In this document: positions 1 through 9,798 of the stretch, piece after piece
How positions within the stretch are numbered: the stretch's first letter is position 1
Layout: every line of letters begins with the position of its first letter
Assembly: GCA_905221615.1 (NCBI GenBank)
Contig: CAJNDT010004913.1
Coordinates: 1-64,000 of the forward strand
From: Symbiodinium sp. CCMP2592
Lineage: Eukaryota > Sar > Dinophyceae > Suessiales > Symbiodiniaceae
Length of the DNA stretch: 64,000 nucleotides
Direction: 5' to 3'
Position numbers and translations under genes: made by a program
The notes under the pieces: model-generated
What the model saw: the letters and a program-made list of their open reading frames with translations, nothing else
What the model was told of the DNA's origin: nothing
Database searches by the model: none

Positions 1-3000
1 GCATCCATGTAAATGCAATATGTAATATTGAAGCTCTAAAGCCATAAGACAACTAAGCCTCGACCTTTGCCAACACAGCCTCGAAAATCAATTCGGGCAC
101 TCACTTTTTTGACCCCGCGTTGGGTACCTGTCCACGTGGGATTTAAAAGTCGTGTGAGACTCTGACAAGACTCAGCAGTGAGTTCAGGAAAAACACCCGG
201 AGGTGTTGAGGTGTGTGTGCTACATTCTGTTAACTCACAACGGACGTCGTGTCTTGGGCTCGCAAGCAGCAGCGGACTCGGACCGCCCTCAATTGAGGGC
301 GTGCCGTGCCCGAGCGGCCAGCAAGCGGCCACTCGAGCCGCTGCCCGCTCGCCATCTCCACACAGCCACCATTGCGAAATCCGAAGCCCTAAACCCTAGT
401 AGTAGTGGGTGATCCCGACCCCGTGTAAAGGCGGTCTAGGTGGAGATGGCTATGGCGGCCCGAAACCCTAAGCCTTGCACGCCCACAAACCCCTAGGAAT
501 CCTGAAAGGCTCCTGTCAAGAATTTTTGCTCGCACCTAAATTCTCAGGCACGGCTTGCCTGGGCAGACACTGGCATTGTTTTTGCAGCATCGCAGGTGGG
601 GTATTAGTATAGCTTTATGGCAGGTCCGGACTTGTTCAAGCCTATTAGAGAAAATTCTGGTGACTGGCTCTCCCTCCGGACGATTTCAAGAACGTGCTTA
701 AGGAACACAAACCCGAACACGGCACAAGCCTGCATCCGAAAATCACGTGCCCCGGGTCTGACGTCCAATCCTTCCCTTGTCGCGGGCCGCTAAAGACACG
801 AACCTACGGACCTACGGCACCACTTGCTTCCAGGAAACACTTACAAAGATTCACGCAGAGGTCGCAGAGCAGCCTCAGCCTGAGCCACTTCGGGGAGGAA
901 ACGCTTACGAGCCAGTGCCCGAATCCAAATGCGAGTCAAGCAGCCACGCGCGGCGTCTCCAGGTAACCTGATACAGGTATAGCTGACCGCCACACCCCTA
1001 CACGTACCCTACCTTCCAACTGAAAGCTGCGCTTTGTGGACAGCGACTTAGAATCCTGCTGCATGTCTTCCGTCTTCGTCCCCGTCAGACTCACCCACAT
1101 GGTCTGTGTCCTTGGCATAGTGGAATGTGTTCAACCGGGTTTCAGAGCAATGGGAAGCGACCTTGCGGGATCTGCAGCGATAGACTCTCGGCTTCACACG
1201 TAGATTATGATCTGCTCCACATTGGCAAGTCCTTCACAGCGATCGCCCAATTTCGTTGCCAAACTCGGTGGCTAGGAATATTACATCCCAGTCCCACGCG
1301 CCATAGCCGGCCTTGCTGGAAGGAGTTGACAATGTTGTAGTGATCCAACTGGGCGTGGCAAGGCGCAATCAAACATTGCACCCGTTCTGCAGTAGAGCTG
1401 CCCTGAAACGGACGAGCGCCATACAGGGGCATTCAATGGACGGATACACAATTTCCCGAATGTGTGGCGCTCCACTGAAAGCATAAACATACGGAAGCGT
1501 GGCCGTGCATGGACCGATGTTGATCAGCTGCATGAATCAAACTTAAACGCATCAAATCAAACAAAGAAATATAGATCATGAAAGACATCGGATTCCGTCC
1601 AAAATGCAACTCCGAGGCTGAGGAGGTGATCGCTTCAAACGCCGGAATGGATATGCAATACATACCTGCCTACCTACCTACCTGCCTACATACATGGCCG
1701 TTTGGAGAATATGACTTAACGCTGGTACATATCTCACCAAGTCTACGCGAGCACGCAGAGTGCACACATGCATGTAGCACACATAAATGTGAATGTATGT
1801 GTATGGCTGAAAGGATGCATGTAAGTGCGTACGGGTGTATGTACATTTGTATGTATGTATGTATGTATGTATGTATGTATGTATGCACGTCCATGCATGC
1901 ACATACGTGTATGATTATGTATGTATGTGACTGCATGTGTATACAGATTTATGCAAAGACATGTAGGACAATGTAGGACCACACAAGCACATGTGCTCCA
2001 TGTTTCTTCACCCGTGGTGTCCCAAGGCACAGGTGCAGTTTTTTTGGATTTCAGGCTGTGCGGCTCGAGGGCTTTGCTGCAGGCGGCTTTGTCCACAAAC
2101 CCTCGAACCCTGAAGCACTGATCCCTGCCTTCGAAGGCGTGGCCCGCTGGTCGGAGACAATGTCAGTCGCATTGGCCCTTCCGAAAAATCGCACGTCAAG
2201 GTTGCAGAGCTCGTCGGTTGCGTTAGCGCATGACAGCAAGGCGATGGGCTGCACTCCAACCGGTGGCTGCACGAGTCTGAAAACTGCATAAACCATGGTC
2301 CAAGTTCAAACACTTCTGCTGGCTTTGTTTGCCTCAAGAGCATGGGATTTAATTTGCATCCACAATCCACGAAGATTGTCAGCACCGGTCAGCAAATTCT
2401 ACAAGATCTATTGCCTGTACCCTCGCCCGCATGTCAGCTGTTCCTGGTATGCACCCGCATCGCGTATGCCCCAGCTTTGCGGTTGAGACATGAAGCCTTG
2501 TTCTTTATTATGGTTGCAGCCCGTAACTCGAAAATCGCCTTACGCTTCGCCCTTGCGCGCTCTTGTGCACACACTGCTTTAAAAGCATTCACACCGTGAA
2601 GCCCTGATGAACCATGTTACACTACTTTATCGCCCTTGCGCTCGCCCTTGCGCATGCGTGCGCTTTTGGAGCAAGTCCTGAACCTGAATCAAAGTATTCC
2701 AGCGCGGTGTTAGCCTACAGTCCGAGGCCGGAGCACAAGCAACACGACAACGGGCAAGACAGCAGTGCCAGGCCTGGATGTATCCTCCGGAGGCTCTGCC
2801 TGAGGTGATCCTGGCATGACCCTGTCTCAGGAAGGTCCTTGCATCTGCAACCTTCCGATTTGATCGTCCTGGGCTGGGAGTCCGTCGTGTTCCGCTCCGA
2901 GGCTGAGGAGGTGAGCCTGACGGTCTGAGAGTGTTAGAAGGACTCGGCCTTGGCTACCCAAACCGATTGGGGGGCTTTACAATGCGTCTCAGATGCCATC

Positions 3001-3899
3001 TGCTACCGGAGACGTCGGCGCAGAAGGCCTGCACCGTTGCGCTCACTTAAGTCACCCCGATTACTTGAGCTCTGCAGGCACCTCGGGTTCGAGAGATCCT
3101 GCCCAGTGCAAGAGGAATTATGCGAGGTATGTGCATCCTTGGAGATCTACGGGACAGGAGAACCCCCTGTGCTGCGCAGCACCGGGCCTTCCAGGAGAGC
3201 CGACGTTGGAATGCAAAGTCCTCGCCTTGGTCGTGGGCGTCTTTGGGCTCACTTCGCCTTCGTCCTCTCCCTCAGTCCAGCCGGGGCCTGAAGAGCGCTT
3301 TCGTAGGCCTTGCGTGCGCGATCCCTGCTCTCCGCCGCATTGTGCCCCGGTTGCTGAGATCGGAGCTCGGTCGCTTCACGACCTCCAGAGATCACAATTC
3401 TAGGCTTGCAATATCGCATGAGTCTCCTATGCAACGCTTATTTACAAAGGCTGCCTGTGATACCTGTTTTGCTTCTATGCAGCACATCCTGGAAGAGAAA
3501 CTCAATGGATTCTCTGCCGGTTTTCATCGTCTGGGCTCTCGCTCTTCGTTTCCACAAGTGCTTGGGTTAGATTTCCTGTGGGGGAAGACACCAATTCCTG
3601 TATGAAGCAGTGGCGAGTCAAGAAGCTGTGTACGAGGCATATGACGATGCCATAACCCTGAAACCGGCGGTGTCAACAACCAGCGCTTGAACCATCGCCC
3701 AAGCGAACTGCTCGTCGGCGCCTCATGTTTTCATAGGAAGAGCTACAGCATCACATGCCAGATGCTGCTCGTTCGATGACCGCATGAACAGTGGGTTGTT
3801 TTTATGGGTTTTATTCTCCCCCCCCCCCCCACAACTGCTAATCTCCCATATTGCAAAACTACCAGCGGAAACTGGTAGCACCACATTCAGCGGTACACA
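1..3899. other. Gene-poor left flank
   Basis: No convincing coding region is seen in this stretch. The open frames are short, overlap on both strands and show no recognisable motif. It holds a CTAC-type simple repeat at 1666-1695, a GTAT microsatellite at 1849-1885 within TG/AT-rich sequence (1680-1960), and a run of C at about 3819-3830 shortly before the direct repeat. Exons too short to recognise cannot be excluded. Confidence 0.6.
1849..1885. repeat. (GTAT)n microsatellite
   Basis: About nine uninterrupted GTAT units inside a longer tract rich in ATGTA and TACAT words. The repetitive peptides readable from either strand here come from the simple repeat and are not genes. Confidence 0.9.
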
Positions 3900-4228
3900 C
3901 ACACTTGACACATCGTGTCGCAGGTCTCAAATCACACTCTCAAAGTCAGAAGAGTCAGCTTCTTGATGCACCTTGAACCTTTGGCCTGAACTCGCACTCA
4001 GAATCGCACTCGGAATCACCAATGTACAGCGACGATGTCATTGCAGAACCATTGCACAGCTTGCACTATGGACGATGTCACAAATAATTAGCAGGTACAC
4101 AGTGGAGCGTCCTCCACTGCTTCACAGGCAACTGATGAGCGTCTTTGTTAGTGCCGGTCTCACCAGTGCCCCCGGCACCCCCTGCATTAGACACACTCGA
4201 CCCTTTGGAACAGGGATGGACACACACA
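3900..4228 (-). repeat. Direct terminal repeat, left copy (3' end in element sense)
   Basis: This copy matches 14571-14899 at 328 of 329 positions with no indel. It contains a perfect hairpin at 4100-4119 (8-bp stem, CGTC loop) and a second at 4151-4178 (7-bp arms GTGCCGG and CCGGCAC). Near identity of the copies suggests recent insertion or recombination, or concerted repair. Outside it lies CA-rich sequence. Confidence 0.95.
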
Positions 4229-4256
4229 AGCCCGAGTGGGCTCGTTGTAGAAGCAT

Positions 4257-4337
4257 TCACATCCCTTGCTCGTCACTTGCACATCCCTTGCACGTCCCTT
4301 GCACATCACTTGCACGTCCCTTGCACGTCCCTTGCTG
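4257..4337 (-). repeat. 11-nt motif array, spacer downstream of ORF I
   Basis: Seven head-to-tail copies of an 11-nt unit. In element sense (minus strand) the consensus is TGCAAGKGAYG. The array lies between the stop of ORF I and the left direct repeat. The same unit recurs in five other spacers of this element and not noticeably elsewhere in the window. Confidence 0.9.
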
Positions 4338-4381
4338 CTTTTTTCACTGAAATTCATGGAAGAGTCTTATGCTCAAGACAC

Positions 4382-4858
4382 CTAGGAGAGCGGGTTACGA
4401 AACCTCAGGAAGCGCAGTCTGTGCACTAAGTGCAATTCAACTTCTGCTTCTTCCGCATCGGCATCAAAGTACATGCAACATTGAGTTGCAGTTATGTACG
4501 CAACGCTGGCCAGTGACACGATACTCACTCGCAAACGCTCCTGTACTAGACCTACGACAGCTCTCATCCACCTTTTTGACGGGCTGCTCAACATGGTGCA
4601 TGCCACGACATTGATCTGTGCAAAACGGATGGTGGTATGCAGAGACTGAAAACCCATGGTCCACTTAGTCGAAGAGGACAGCCGGAACTCCTGTATCCCA
4701 CGTCGCAGAAACGTGTACGCCACCATGGTGTCAGTAATGGGTTGTGCCTCTTCAACGTCATCATCTGCATCGAGACGGGTAATGAATGTGATTCTGGTTC
4801 TGATCGGCAACACGTACATCAAGACGTTATCGAGCACATCGGAAGCAGTCCAATCCAT
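4382..4858 (-). CDS. ORF I, last accessory ORF of the 11-kb element
   Basis: This 158-residue protein is not recognised. It starts MDWTASDVLDNVLMYVLP and has alternating hydrophobic stretches suggesting beta structure. A short acidic segment follows (DADDDVEEAQ), with another acidic patch (DADAEEAEVE) near the carboxyl end. No signal peptide, clear membrane helix or catalytic motif is seen. It is flanked on both sides by 11-nt motif spacers (4257-4337 and 4919-5015), which mark it as one unit of the minus-strand gene set. Function unknown; a structural particle protein is possible but purely conjectural. Confidence 0.55.
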   Translation of the reverse strand: MDWTASDVLDNVLMYVLPIRTRITFITRLDADDDVEEAQPITDTMVAYTFLRRGIQEFRLSSSTKWTMGFQSLHTTIRFAQINVVACTMLSSPSKRWMRAVVGLVQERLRVSIVSLASVAYITATQCCMYFDADAEEAEVELHLVHRLRFLRFRNPLS

Positions 4859-4918
4859 GATGTTCAGGGTCTACACAATTTTCCGAGTGCTTGAAGCGAA
4901 ACTGCACACTCCTTACGT

Positions 4919-5015
4919 TGCACTTGCATAGACCTCGCACACCCTTGCATATCACTTGCAATTCACTTGCGCATCACTTGCATTCCGATTGCACATCCCT
5001 TGCACATCACTGCTC
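4919..5015 (-). repeat. 11-nt motif array, spacer between ORFs H and I
   Basis: A more degenerate array of the TGCAAGKGAYG unit (about eight recognisable copies, some with one-base changes or length slips). It fills most of the gap between the stop of ORF H and the start of ORF I. Confidence 0.85.
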
Positions 5016-5042
5016 TTGACTCGACAAAGAGGTGGGCTCTTT

Positions 5043-5351
5043 TTATACCGTAACGACGAAATCGATTGGTTCGAGGGTTTGAGCAGTCGTAACCGGTTCT
5101 GTAAATCGAAGGTGACGAAAGTTTTGTACAAGCTGGAAGGTGTGCAACCTAGGCCACCAGCCGAACTTCTCCCAAAGCTGCATCGCGACAAGGTATTTGG
5201 CACCGTTGATGGAATCGTTGATTGACAACTGGGTGTGGAGGATAATAGTCTCGTGTCCGGTTGCCCGACTGCATACACGAACCCACATCCGAAAATTGTA
5301 GTCGCGGCTGGTACTCCAAGGCAAATTGGCTTCGCTAGCCTTGCGCTTCAT
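5043..5351 (-). CDS. ORF H, small accessory ORF of the 11-kb element
   Basis: About 102 residues when started at MKRKASEANLPW; an in-frame ATG eight codons upstream (5373-5375) is the alternative. The amino end is basic (KRK). The remainder is rich in aromatic and beta-branched residues (MWVRVC, FGWWPRLHTF, PIDFVVTV). No known domain is recognised. A 38-nt motif shared with the leader of ORF B ends about 37 bases upstream of the chosen start (5388-5425), which favours the unit being transcribed or processed like ORF B. Confidence 0.5.
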   Translation of the reverse strand: MKRKASEANLPWSTSRDYNFRMWVRVCSRATGHETIILHTQLSINDSINGAKYLVAMQLWEKFGWWPRLHTFQLVQNFRHLRFTEPVTTAQTLEPIDFVVTV

Positions 5352-5415
5352 GATGGACAACCTACACGACTGCACTGGATGTCAAATGCTGCAACTCAAG
5401 ACGGCTCATGAAGAA

Positions 5416-5512
5416 ACCCTTGCACAGCCCTTGCACGTCACTTGCACGTCCCATGCAGAAACTCTTGCACATCCCTTGCACGTCACTTGCACGTCCCTTG
5501 CATATCCCTTGC
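5416..5512 (-). repeat. 11-nt motif array, spacer between ORFs G and H
   Basis: About eight copies of the TGCAAGKGAYG unit, partly organised as a longer duplication, between the stop of ORF G and the conserved 38-nt motif ahead of ORF H. Confidence 0.9.
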
Positions 5513-5547
5513 TGGCTCACGAACGCTTGTTTGCAACTGCTCTCGTT

Positions 5548-5937
5548 TCACTCTGAGACTTCAATTTCGTCAACTTCTTCTGCTGGAAGTGTTGGGGGCA
5601 ACTCTGTTGTTTCTTGATGTTGAAGAGAATTAACGCAATGAGTAGTCACAGCTTGAAGAGAATTCAAATCCGACAGCAAGTTCCCCACCACTTCGTTGGT
5701 CTTCTGAAGTGAATGAAACAGTTCTGTGGTGGCGGACATAACTTCCGCCACCTGAGCCTCAGTGTCCCTGATTTGTGTGGTGAGCACGTCGAGTTGAGCT
5801 TGTTGGATCTTCTGGACGGATAATGCTTCTTCACGAAAATGACGGAATTCACCTCTGATTGTGATCAGCTCCTGTTGTGTGTAGGAAATCCAGCGTTGAA
5901 GAGGTGCCAACGGATCGCACGCTGAGTTGCTCGACAT
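5548..5937 (-). CDS. ORF G, coiled-coil accessory protein
   Basis: About 129 residues starting MSSNSACDPLAPLQRWIS. The frame is open to 6000 and an earlier ATG exists, but the chosen start gives the better composition. The body (residues about 20-100) has heptad-like spacing of Leu, Ile and Val with Gln, Glu and Thr between (for example QQAQLDVLTTQIRDTEAQV), typical of a long coiled coil. The carboxyl end is acidic (EEVDEIEVSE). Coiled coils are common in Gag-like and structural proteins of retroelements, but no family is recognised. The gap to ORF F (5938-6105) lacks the 11-nt array. Confidence 0.6.
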   Translation of the reverse strand: MSSNSACDPLAPLQRWISYTQQELITIRGEFRHFREEALSVQKIQQAQLDVLTTQIRDTEAQVAEVMSATTELFHSLQKTNEVVGNLLSDLNSLQAVTTHCVNSLQHQETTELPPTLPAEEVDEIEVSE

Positions 5938-6105
5938 TAGCGCAATGGAACGAGACTTGAGCAGGGTGCTGCAACACTGTTCTGGTGTGTACCACAACAC
6001 GAGTAAACAAGTACTCTCAGCACTGGCGTCTACGGCACAGTTTTTCTCACTTCAGCACTCGCATGCGTTACAGATACAAGTGAAATCCTGTCACATCATT
6101 CATAC

Positions 6106-6752
6106 TCAGCTAAGATCAGAAGACTGACTGCGTCGCCGTCGGCGTGAAACACGTCTTCTGGTAGGCATAGGTTTGGATCTAATCGGAGTACCTGATGCGG
6201 CTGAAGATGTAGGTGCGGCTGACGACGAAGCAGCATTGGACACCAAAGGAGATTCAGACACACGATGCGCCAAGCTTGCAAGTGGCACTGGGGGTGGAAA
6301 GACAGGAGCACTGGCACTGGGCGGGGGGAAGAAGGGAGGGGGAAGAGGGGGAGGGAGGGGAGGAGGGGGAAGGGGGGAGGGCCAGGGGGAGGGAGGGAGG
6401 GAGGTGCAGAACTGGACGAAGGGTTGTCGCTGCCTGCACTCGGTGTACTCCTCGATATTGGCAGAGAGGATGGCGGTGCATAGGGGTGGGATCTGGACGA
6501 ACGTGATCCTGAAGCTCCGCTACTGCTAGGGCGTTCTTCACGTAGGTTTGCTCTATCCCTCTCATCCAAGCGACGCAACTCTTGCTGCAGCATTCTTTCT
6601 GTCCCGTCACGCACAAAAGCTGTCAACTGAAGTACGAGAGCTTGCCGAAGTTGTGGTCGTGATACAAAGTTGAGCAATCTCACACGCGCTGAATGGGTGA
6701 GCGCTCTCAGGAACTCATCAATGTTAGGATCCGAAGGTGGCACCGTCGGCAT
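6106..6752 (-). pseudogene. ORF F, Pro/Ser-rich basic protein with an apparent frameshift
   Basis: The frame starting at 6752 gives a helical amino half (residues 1-75, with RVRLLNF and QQELRRLDERDRANLREE), then Ser/Pro-rich sequence running into a polyproline tract. After the polypyrimidine run (about 6310-6400) that frame loses protein-like composition. A neighbouring frame takes over with an Ala/Ser-rich tail ending in an Arg-rich patch (TRRRVSRRRRRSQSS) and a stop at 6106. One indel in the homopolymeric region would explain this; it could be mutation, polymorphism or sequencing error. The basic tail suggests nucleic-acid binding. No known family. Confidence 0.5.
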
Positions 6753-6810
6753 GCTTGCTTACTCAGATAGTCTGGTTTCTTGGCCGAAAACACTGCGATA
6801 CACAGCACTA

Positions 6811-6902
6811 GCACTTGCTTGCACGTCACTTGCACGTCACTTGCACATCCCTTGCACGTCCCTCGCACATCACTCGCACGTCCCTTGCACATCCCTTGCT
6901 GC
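6811..6902 (-). repeat. 11-nt motif array, spacer between ORFs E and F
   Basis: Eight copies of the TGCAAGKGAYG unit, two of them with one base changed. It lies between the 27-codon frame at 6910-6990 and the start of ORF F. Confidence 0.9.
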
Positions 6903-6909
6903 TCACGTT

Positions 6910-6990
6910 TCACTCTGCTTGGACGAAGAACTCGTACTCCAGGACACGGGGGCACAACTCTTGCTCTGGTAGTTTTTCAGCAAGTGACAT
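6910..6990 (-). CDS. Possible 26-residue micro-ORF in the E/F spacer
   Basis: An ATG-to-TGA frame beginning MSLAEKLPEQELCPRVLEYE. It is too short to stand on its own, but it contains a 38-nt segment (6916-6953) that recurs at 10768-10805 with 36 of 38 matches. There the segment lies inside the GIY-YIG coding frame. The conservation may be at the nucleic-acid level, so coding is uncertain. Confidence 0.2.
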   Translation of the reverse strand: MSLAEKLPEQELCPRVLEYEFFVQAE

Positions 6991-7029
6991 GTAATCCTGT
7001 ACACTCCCGGTGACCAAATCAAAAAAGAA

Positions 7030-7440
7030 TCAAACGTTTCGGTTGGGACACTGTGCAGCGTACCAAAAATGGCAAGCACAGCGGAGGTTAGCTCTAATCA
7101 GCATTTTTGCACAAGCTTTCAACCGTGCTGCAGGATTTCGGTGAAACTGCATCGGATCGCCAAGCGTAATATCACTTGCTTCAGAAGGAACAGGTGAACG
7201 CTCACGTTTGTCCTTCTTAGACTTCATGGACTTCGGGGACTTGTTTGGTAACTGGTCCTTTTTCACCCTCTTTGATTTCTTGGACTTCTTGGTCTTCTTG
7301 CACTTGTTGGAGGACTTCTTAACCCAAGACGCCACCTCTGTGGGTGCCGAATCTTTGGGAGGATCGAAAGCCGAAGACCAGGAACTGGCATCATCAGGGA
7401 GATCGTCATATGGTACCCCATTGTCTTGACGGGAAGCCAT
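7030..7440 (-). CDS. ORF E, Lys/Ser-rich protein with a Cys-rich end
   Basis: About 136 residues if started at MASRQDNGVPYDDLPDD; the open frame continues upstream to 7566 with poorer composition. The amino part is acidic. Residues about 45-90 are a Lys/Ser tract (KKTKKSKKSKRVKK and similar), followed by a compact end RCACHFWYAAQCPNRN. The Cys/His spacing is reminiscent of a zinc knuckle but matches no standard CCHC pattern. A nucleocapsid-like, nucleic-acid-binding role is the simplest inference. It sits between ORF D and an 11-nt motif spacer. No family is recognised. Confidence 0.55.
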   Translation of the reverse strand: MASRQDNGVPYDDLPDDASSWSSAFDPPKDSAPTEVASWVKKSSNKCKKTKKSKKSKRVKKDQLPNKSPKSMKSKKDKRERSPVPSEASDITLGDPMQFHRNPAARLKACAKMLIRANLRCACHFWYAAQCPNRNV

Positions 7441-7568
7441 ATCGGTGTACCGAGAAAACAAGACGGAAACGGCTGGCGGCATCACATGAGTGAACAAGAA
7501 AGACTCCTTCGGCTTCCCGAGAGACAGAGAGAGAGAGGAGAGAGGAATGACAGAAAAGGCATACAACC

Positions 7569-7589
7569 GCGCGTAATGCTCCTACGCGC
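7569..7589 (-). other. Perfect hairpin in the D/E spacer
   Basis: Arms GCGCGTA and TACGCGC (7 bp) surround a 7-nt loop, about 130 bases upstream of the likely ORF E start. This spacer lacks the 11-nt array. In element sense the stem follows a run of A, so it does not look like an intrinsic terminator. Confidence 0.5.
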
Positions 7590-7728
7590 CATTTTTCAGT
7601 GCGCAAAGACGGTTCCACTTCTGCGGTGCAGGCGCTCTAATCCAGGAATGATGATTGTCCCAAAACTGTCAATTGGGAAAACGAATTAAGCAGACAAGTC
7701 GTCCGCTGTTCCAACATGATAAATGCTC

Positions 7729-7986
7729 TTACGGTGATGCATCTCGCTTGCGTTTTCGGGGTGACAAAGAATTAGTGCTCTCAGTAGGGAGGTTCAAGTC
7801 CACCGAAGAAGTCGTCTGAGAAGTTCGGTGCCACTGATTGTCAGCAGCCAGACGATCCGAAATCCAGCGAGAGGTGGCGGGAAACCAAGATTTCCACCAC
7901 GTTTCATTGCCATTGGGTCCTTGATTTTTCACCCAATAAAATCGCCACGAAACAGTCGGAGAACGCGATCGGGATCGATCCGACAT
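7729..7986 (-). CDS. ORF D, small Arg/Ser-rich protein
   Basis: 85 residues, starting MSDRSRSRSPTVSWRFYW. The SR repeats are followed by a Trp-rich middle (NETWWKSWFPATSRW) and a basic carboxyl end (SPRKRKRD). The RS-like start and basic tail suggest RNA or DNA binding. The conserved Trp residues suggest a small folded module, but no family is recognised. It is the first ORF after the reverse transcriptase, separated from it by the longest 11-nt motif spacer (8077-8268). Confidence 0.5.
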   Translation of the reverse strand: MSDRSRSRSPTVSWRFYWVKNQGPNGNETWWKSWFPATSRWISDRLAADNQWHRTSQTTSSVDLNLPTESTNSLSPRKRKRDASP

Positions 7987-8076
7987 GGCGTGTACCGCTG
8001 AAAGCCGAATGCTGGAACTGAGCGAGGCAATTAAAAGATCTTAAGCGGGCACATTGCATGCAAGACGCTGCCTCGA

Positions 8077-8268
8077 ATCACTTGCACTGCACTTGCACAA
8101 CCCTCGCATACCCTTGCATATCACTTGCAGTTCACTTGCACGTCACTTGCACAAAACTCGCATACCCTTGCATATCACTTGCAGCCCACTTGCACGTCAC
8201 TTGCGATCCTAACGAAGACAACGCTTGCACATCCCTTGCAATCCGCTAACATATCCCTTGCTCATCAC
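8077..8268 (-). repeat. 11-nt motif array, spacer between RT and ORF D
   Basis: The longest array of the TGCAAGKGAYG unit, degenerate and interrupted, with about fourteen recognisable copies and an internal duplication around 8101-8190. It separates the RT stop from ORF D. Confidence 0.85.
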
Positions 8269-8379
8269 TGTGATCTGACGCTTTCGGTTAACCCAATTGA
8301 ATCTAGGTGAGTACACACATATCAGCTTCGCTAACATTTGCAGGTCTGCTGTCGACTGTCAACTGATTGCAAACCGCTT

Positions 8380-9798
8380 TTATCGTTTCATCAAAGCTTC
8401 ACACAGGCGAAATGGGTATCCGAGGTTCGCCAACCATCGTACAAAGGTATGAACAGCGACTTCTGCTTGGCACGTTGGCCAGGTGTACTTACGGATAAGA
8501 GAGATTCTCGACTTCGCACCTGACACCAGCAATCGTTCGCTGCCTGCACTCATGGGATGTCGAACTTGCCAAAGGAACTTGGGCTGGATATAATAAATAG
8601 TTCGGTTTCGGACATCAATATCAAATCCCAAAAAGTGACCATCACCGACAGCTTCAAGAACAATCGGAGAGCCATAAAAAGTTTCTTGGCTGAAGACTTG
8701 AAAAGGCACTGTTTTGTGCACCTCGGTGGGTGCAATCACCAAACGATTGTCCACGTATCTTGCAAGGAACGTAGAAGGGAAGCTCGAGATCTGCGGAAAC
8801 ATTGCTGCCCAACCAAGCTCAGTCATCACCACTGGAAGGGAAGAGAGGACAGGGCTGATTTGGTTACCTATGGACGTACCATCAACTTGCTTCCATACTC
8901 GATTCAACGCCACAAACAAGCCACATTCGAAGCTGAGACGAACGATGGTAACCAAGTCGAATGGATCGATGGTCTTCCAATCGAAGTGTCGACGAATATT
9001 AGAAATCCTCCCATGAATTGAACGAAAGTGTTTGCTCTTCTCGTTGATGCACACTGACAATTTGACATCAGGGTGCCTTGCTGTGAACATGCGGACCAAC
9101 ATCTCCACTGCTTCCAGGATACGGCTTTGTGGCACGGAATTAAAGAACCCGACCAGATCGTCATTGAGTAGTTCAAGTTCAACTTCCAACGGACACTGTC
9201 TGAACACCTGGTGAATGTGATGCCAAATCTGTGGAACACTGCGTGACAAAGAACCAGGCCATACTGTGTTGACCATTTGGTCAATGCAAATCGCCGCTGC
9301 CCTAAGAATAGGGCCCAAGGCTGTGTTCTTGTAGCTGATGATGGTTCGTCCTGATTTGAAGGCCTTTTTGCGTTTGAGAAAAATCTGTCCGACAGGCAGA
9401 TTGGCATCCAACTTGAATCCCCAAGGGTACTTGCGAACCAGTGGTGACGGGACGTGCGCACAAAGAAAAAGCTTCGGGCTGAACACCTTGATATCTGACC
9501 ATACTCGATGGCAGGATTGGAAATAGAATCTGGGGCAAAAAACCATGAGATGAGTGGATTCGTGATCAGCAAGGTGAATCACCCAATCTGTACACACGAT
9601 GTCTTTGAGCTGCAACGCATGACACTCCTGGAATTTCGGGCATGAGCACATATGGCGAAGGTGAAGCTGCCACTCAGAATGAATGAACTGCAACCACATG
9701 GAAAGAGTATGCAAGGGAATAAAATGCGTCTTGCACCAACTCTTGTACGAAAAGGTCGCCTCCTTGATGTACTTGGCTTTGATGGGAAGACAAGGGAT
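8380..9798 (-). CDS. Penelope-type reverse transcriptase
   Basis: Open from just after a TAA at 9799-9801 down to 8380; the first ATG is at 9714. Residues below count from that Met. A Cys/His-rich segment (C23, C25, C31, C41) precedes the polymerase and may be a zinc-binding linker. RT motifs follow: a GRTIISYKN segment near 122-130, motif A as NDDLVGFFNSVP (184-195), the motif B region as GTSIGNQISPVLSS (279-292), motif C as ARYVDNRLV (318-326), then GDGHFLGFDID (357-367). The G-x-x-SP motif and RYVD context are typical of Penelope-like RTs. Motif C has Asn where the second catalytic Asp is expected. The frame is offset by one base from the nuclease frame upstream; whether by mutation or programmed shift is unknown. 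Confidence 0.8.
   Translation of the reverse strand: MPCLPIKAKYIKEATFSYKSWCKTHFIPLHTLSMWLQFIHSEWQLHLRHMCSCPKFQECHALQLKDIVCTDWVIHLADHESTHLMVFCPRFYFQSCHRVWSDIKVFSPKLFLCAHVPSPLVRKYPWGFKLDANLPVGQIFLKRKKAFKSGRTIISYKNTALGPILRAAAICIDQMVNTVWPGSLSRSVPQIWHHIHQVFRQCPLEVELELLNDDLVGFFNSVPQSRILEAVEMLVRMFTARHPDVKLSVCINEKSKHFRSIHGRISNIRRHFDWKTIDPFDLVTIVRLSFECGLFVALNRVWKQVDGTSIGNQISPVLSSLPVVMTELGWAAMFPQISSFPSTFLARYVDNRLVIAPTEVHKTVPFQVFSQETFYGSPIVLEAVGDGHFLGFDIDVRNRTIYYIQPKFLWQVRHPMSAGSERLLVSGAKSRISLIRKYTWPTCQAEVAVHTFVRWLANLGYPFRLCEALMKR

Noticed and set aside
386..400. CCCTAAACCCTA, like the plant and dinoflagellate telomere unit.
   Set aside because: Fewer than two full units, no array, and similar short words occur elsewhere in the window.
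4120..4180. CTGATGAG inside the terminal repeat resembles a hammerhead ribozyme core (CUGANGA), and the right copy reads CTGACGA, also allowed.
   Set aside because: No GAAA half of the core lies within a plausible distance on either strand of the repeat, and stem II cannot be drawn. Penelope elements often carry hammerheads, but this one is not supported.
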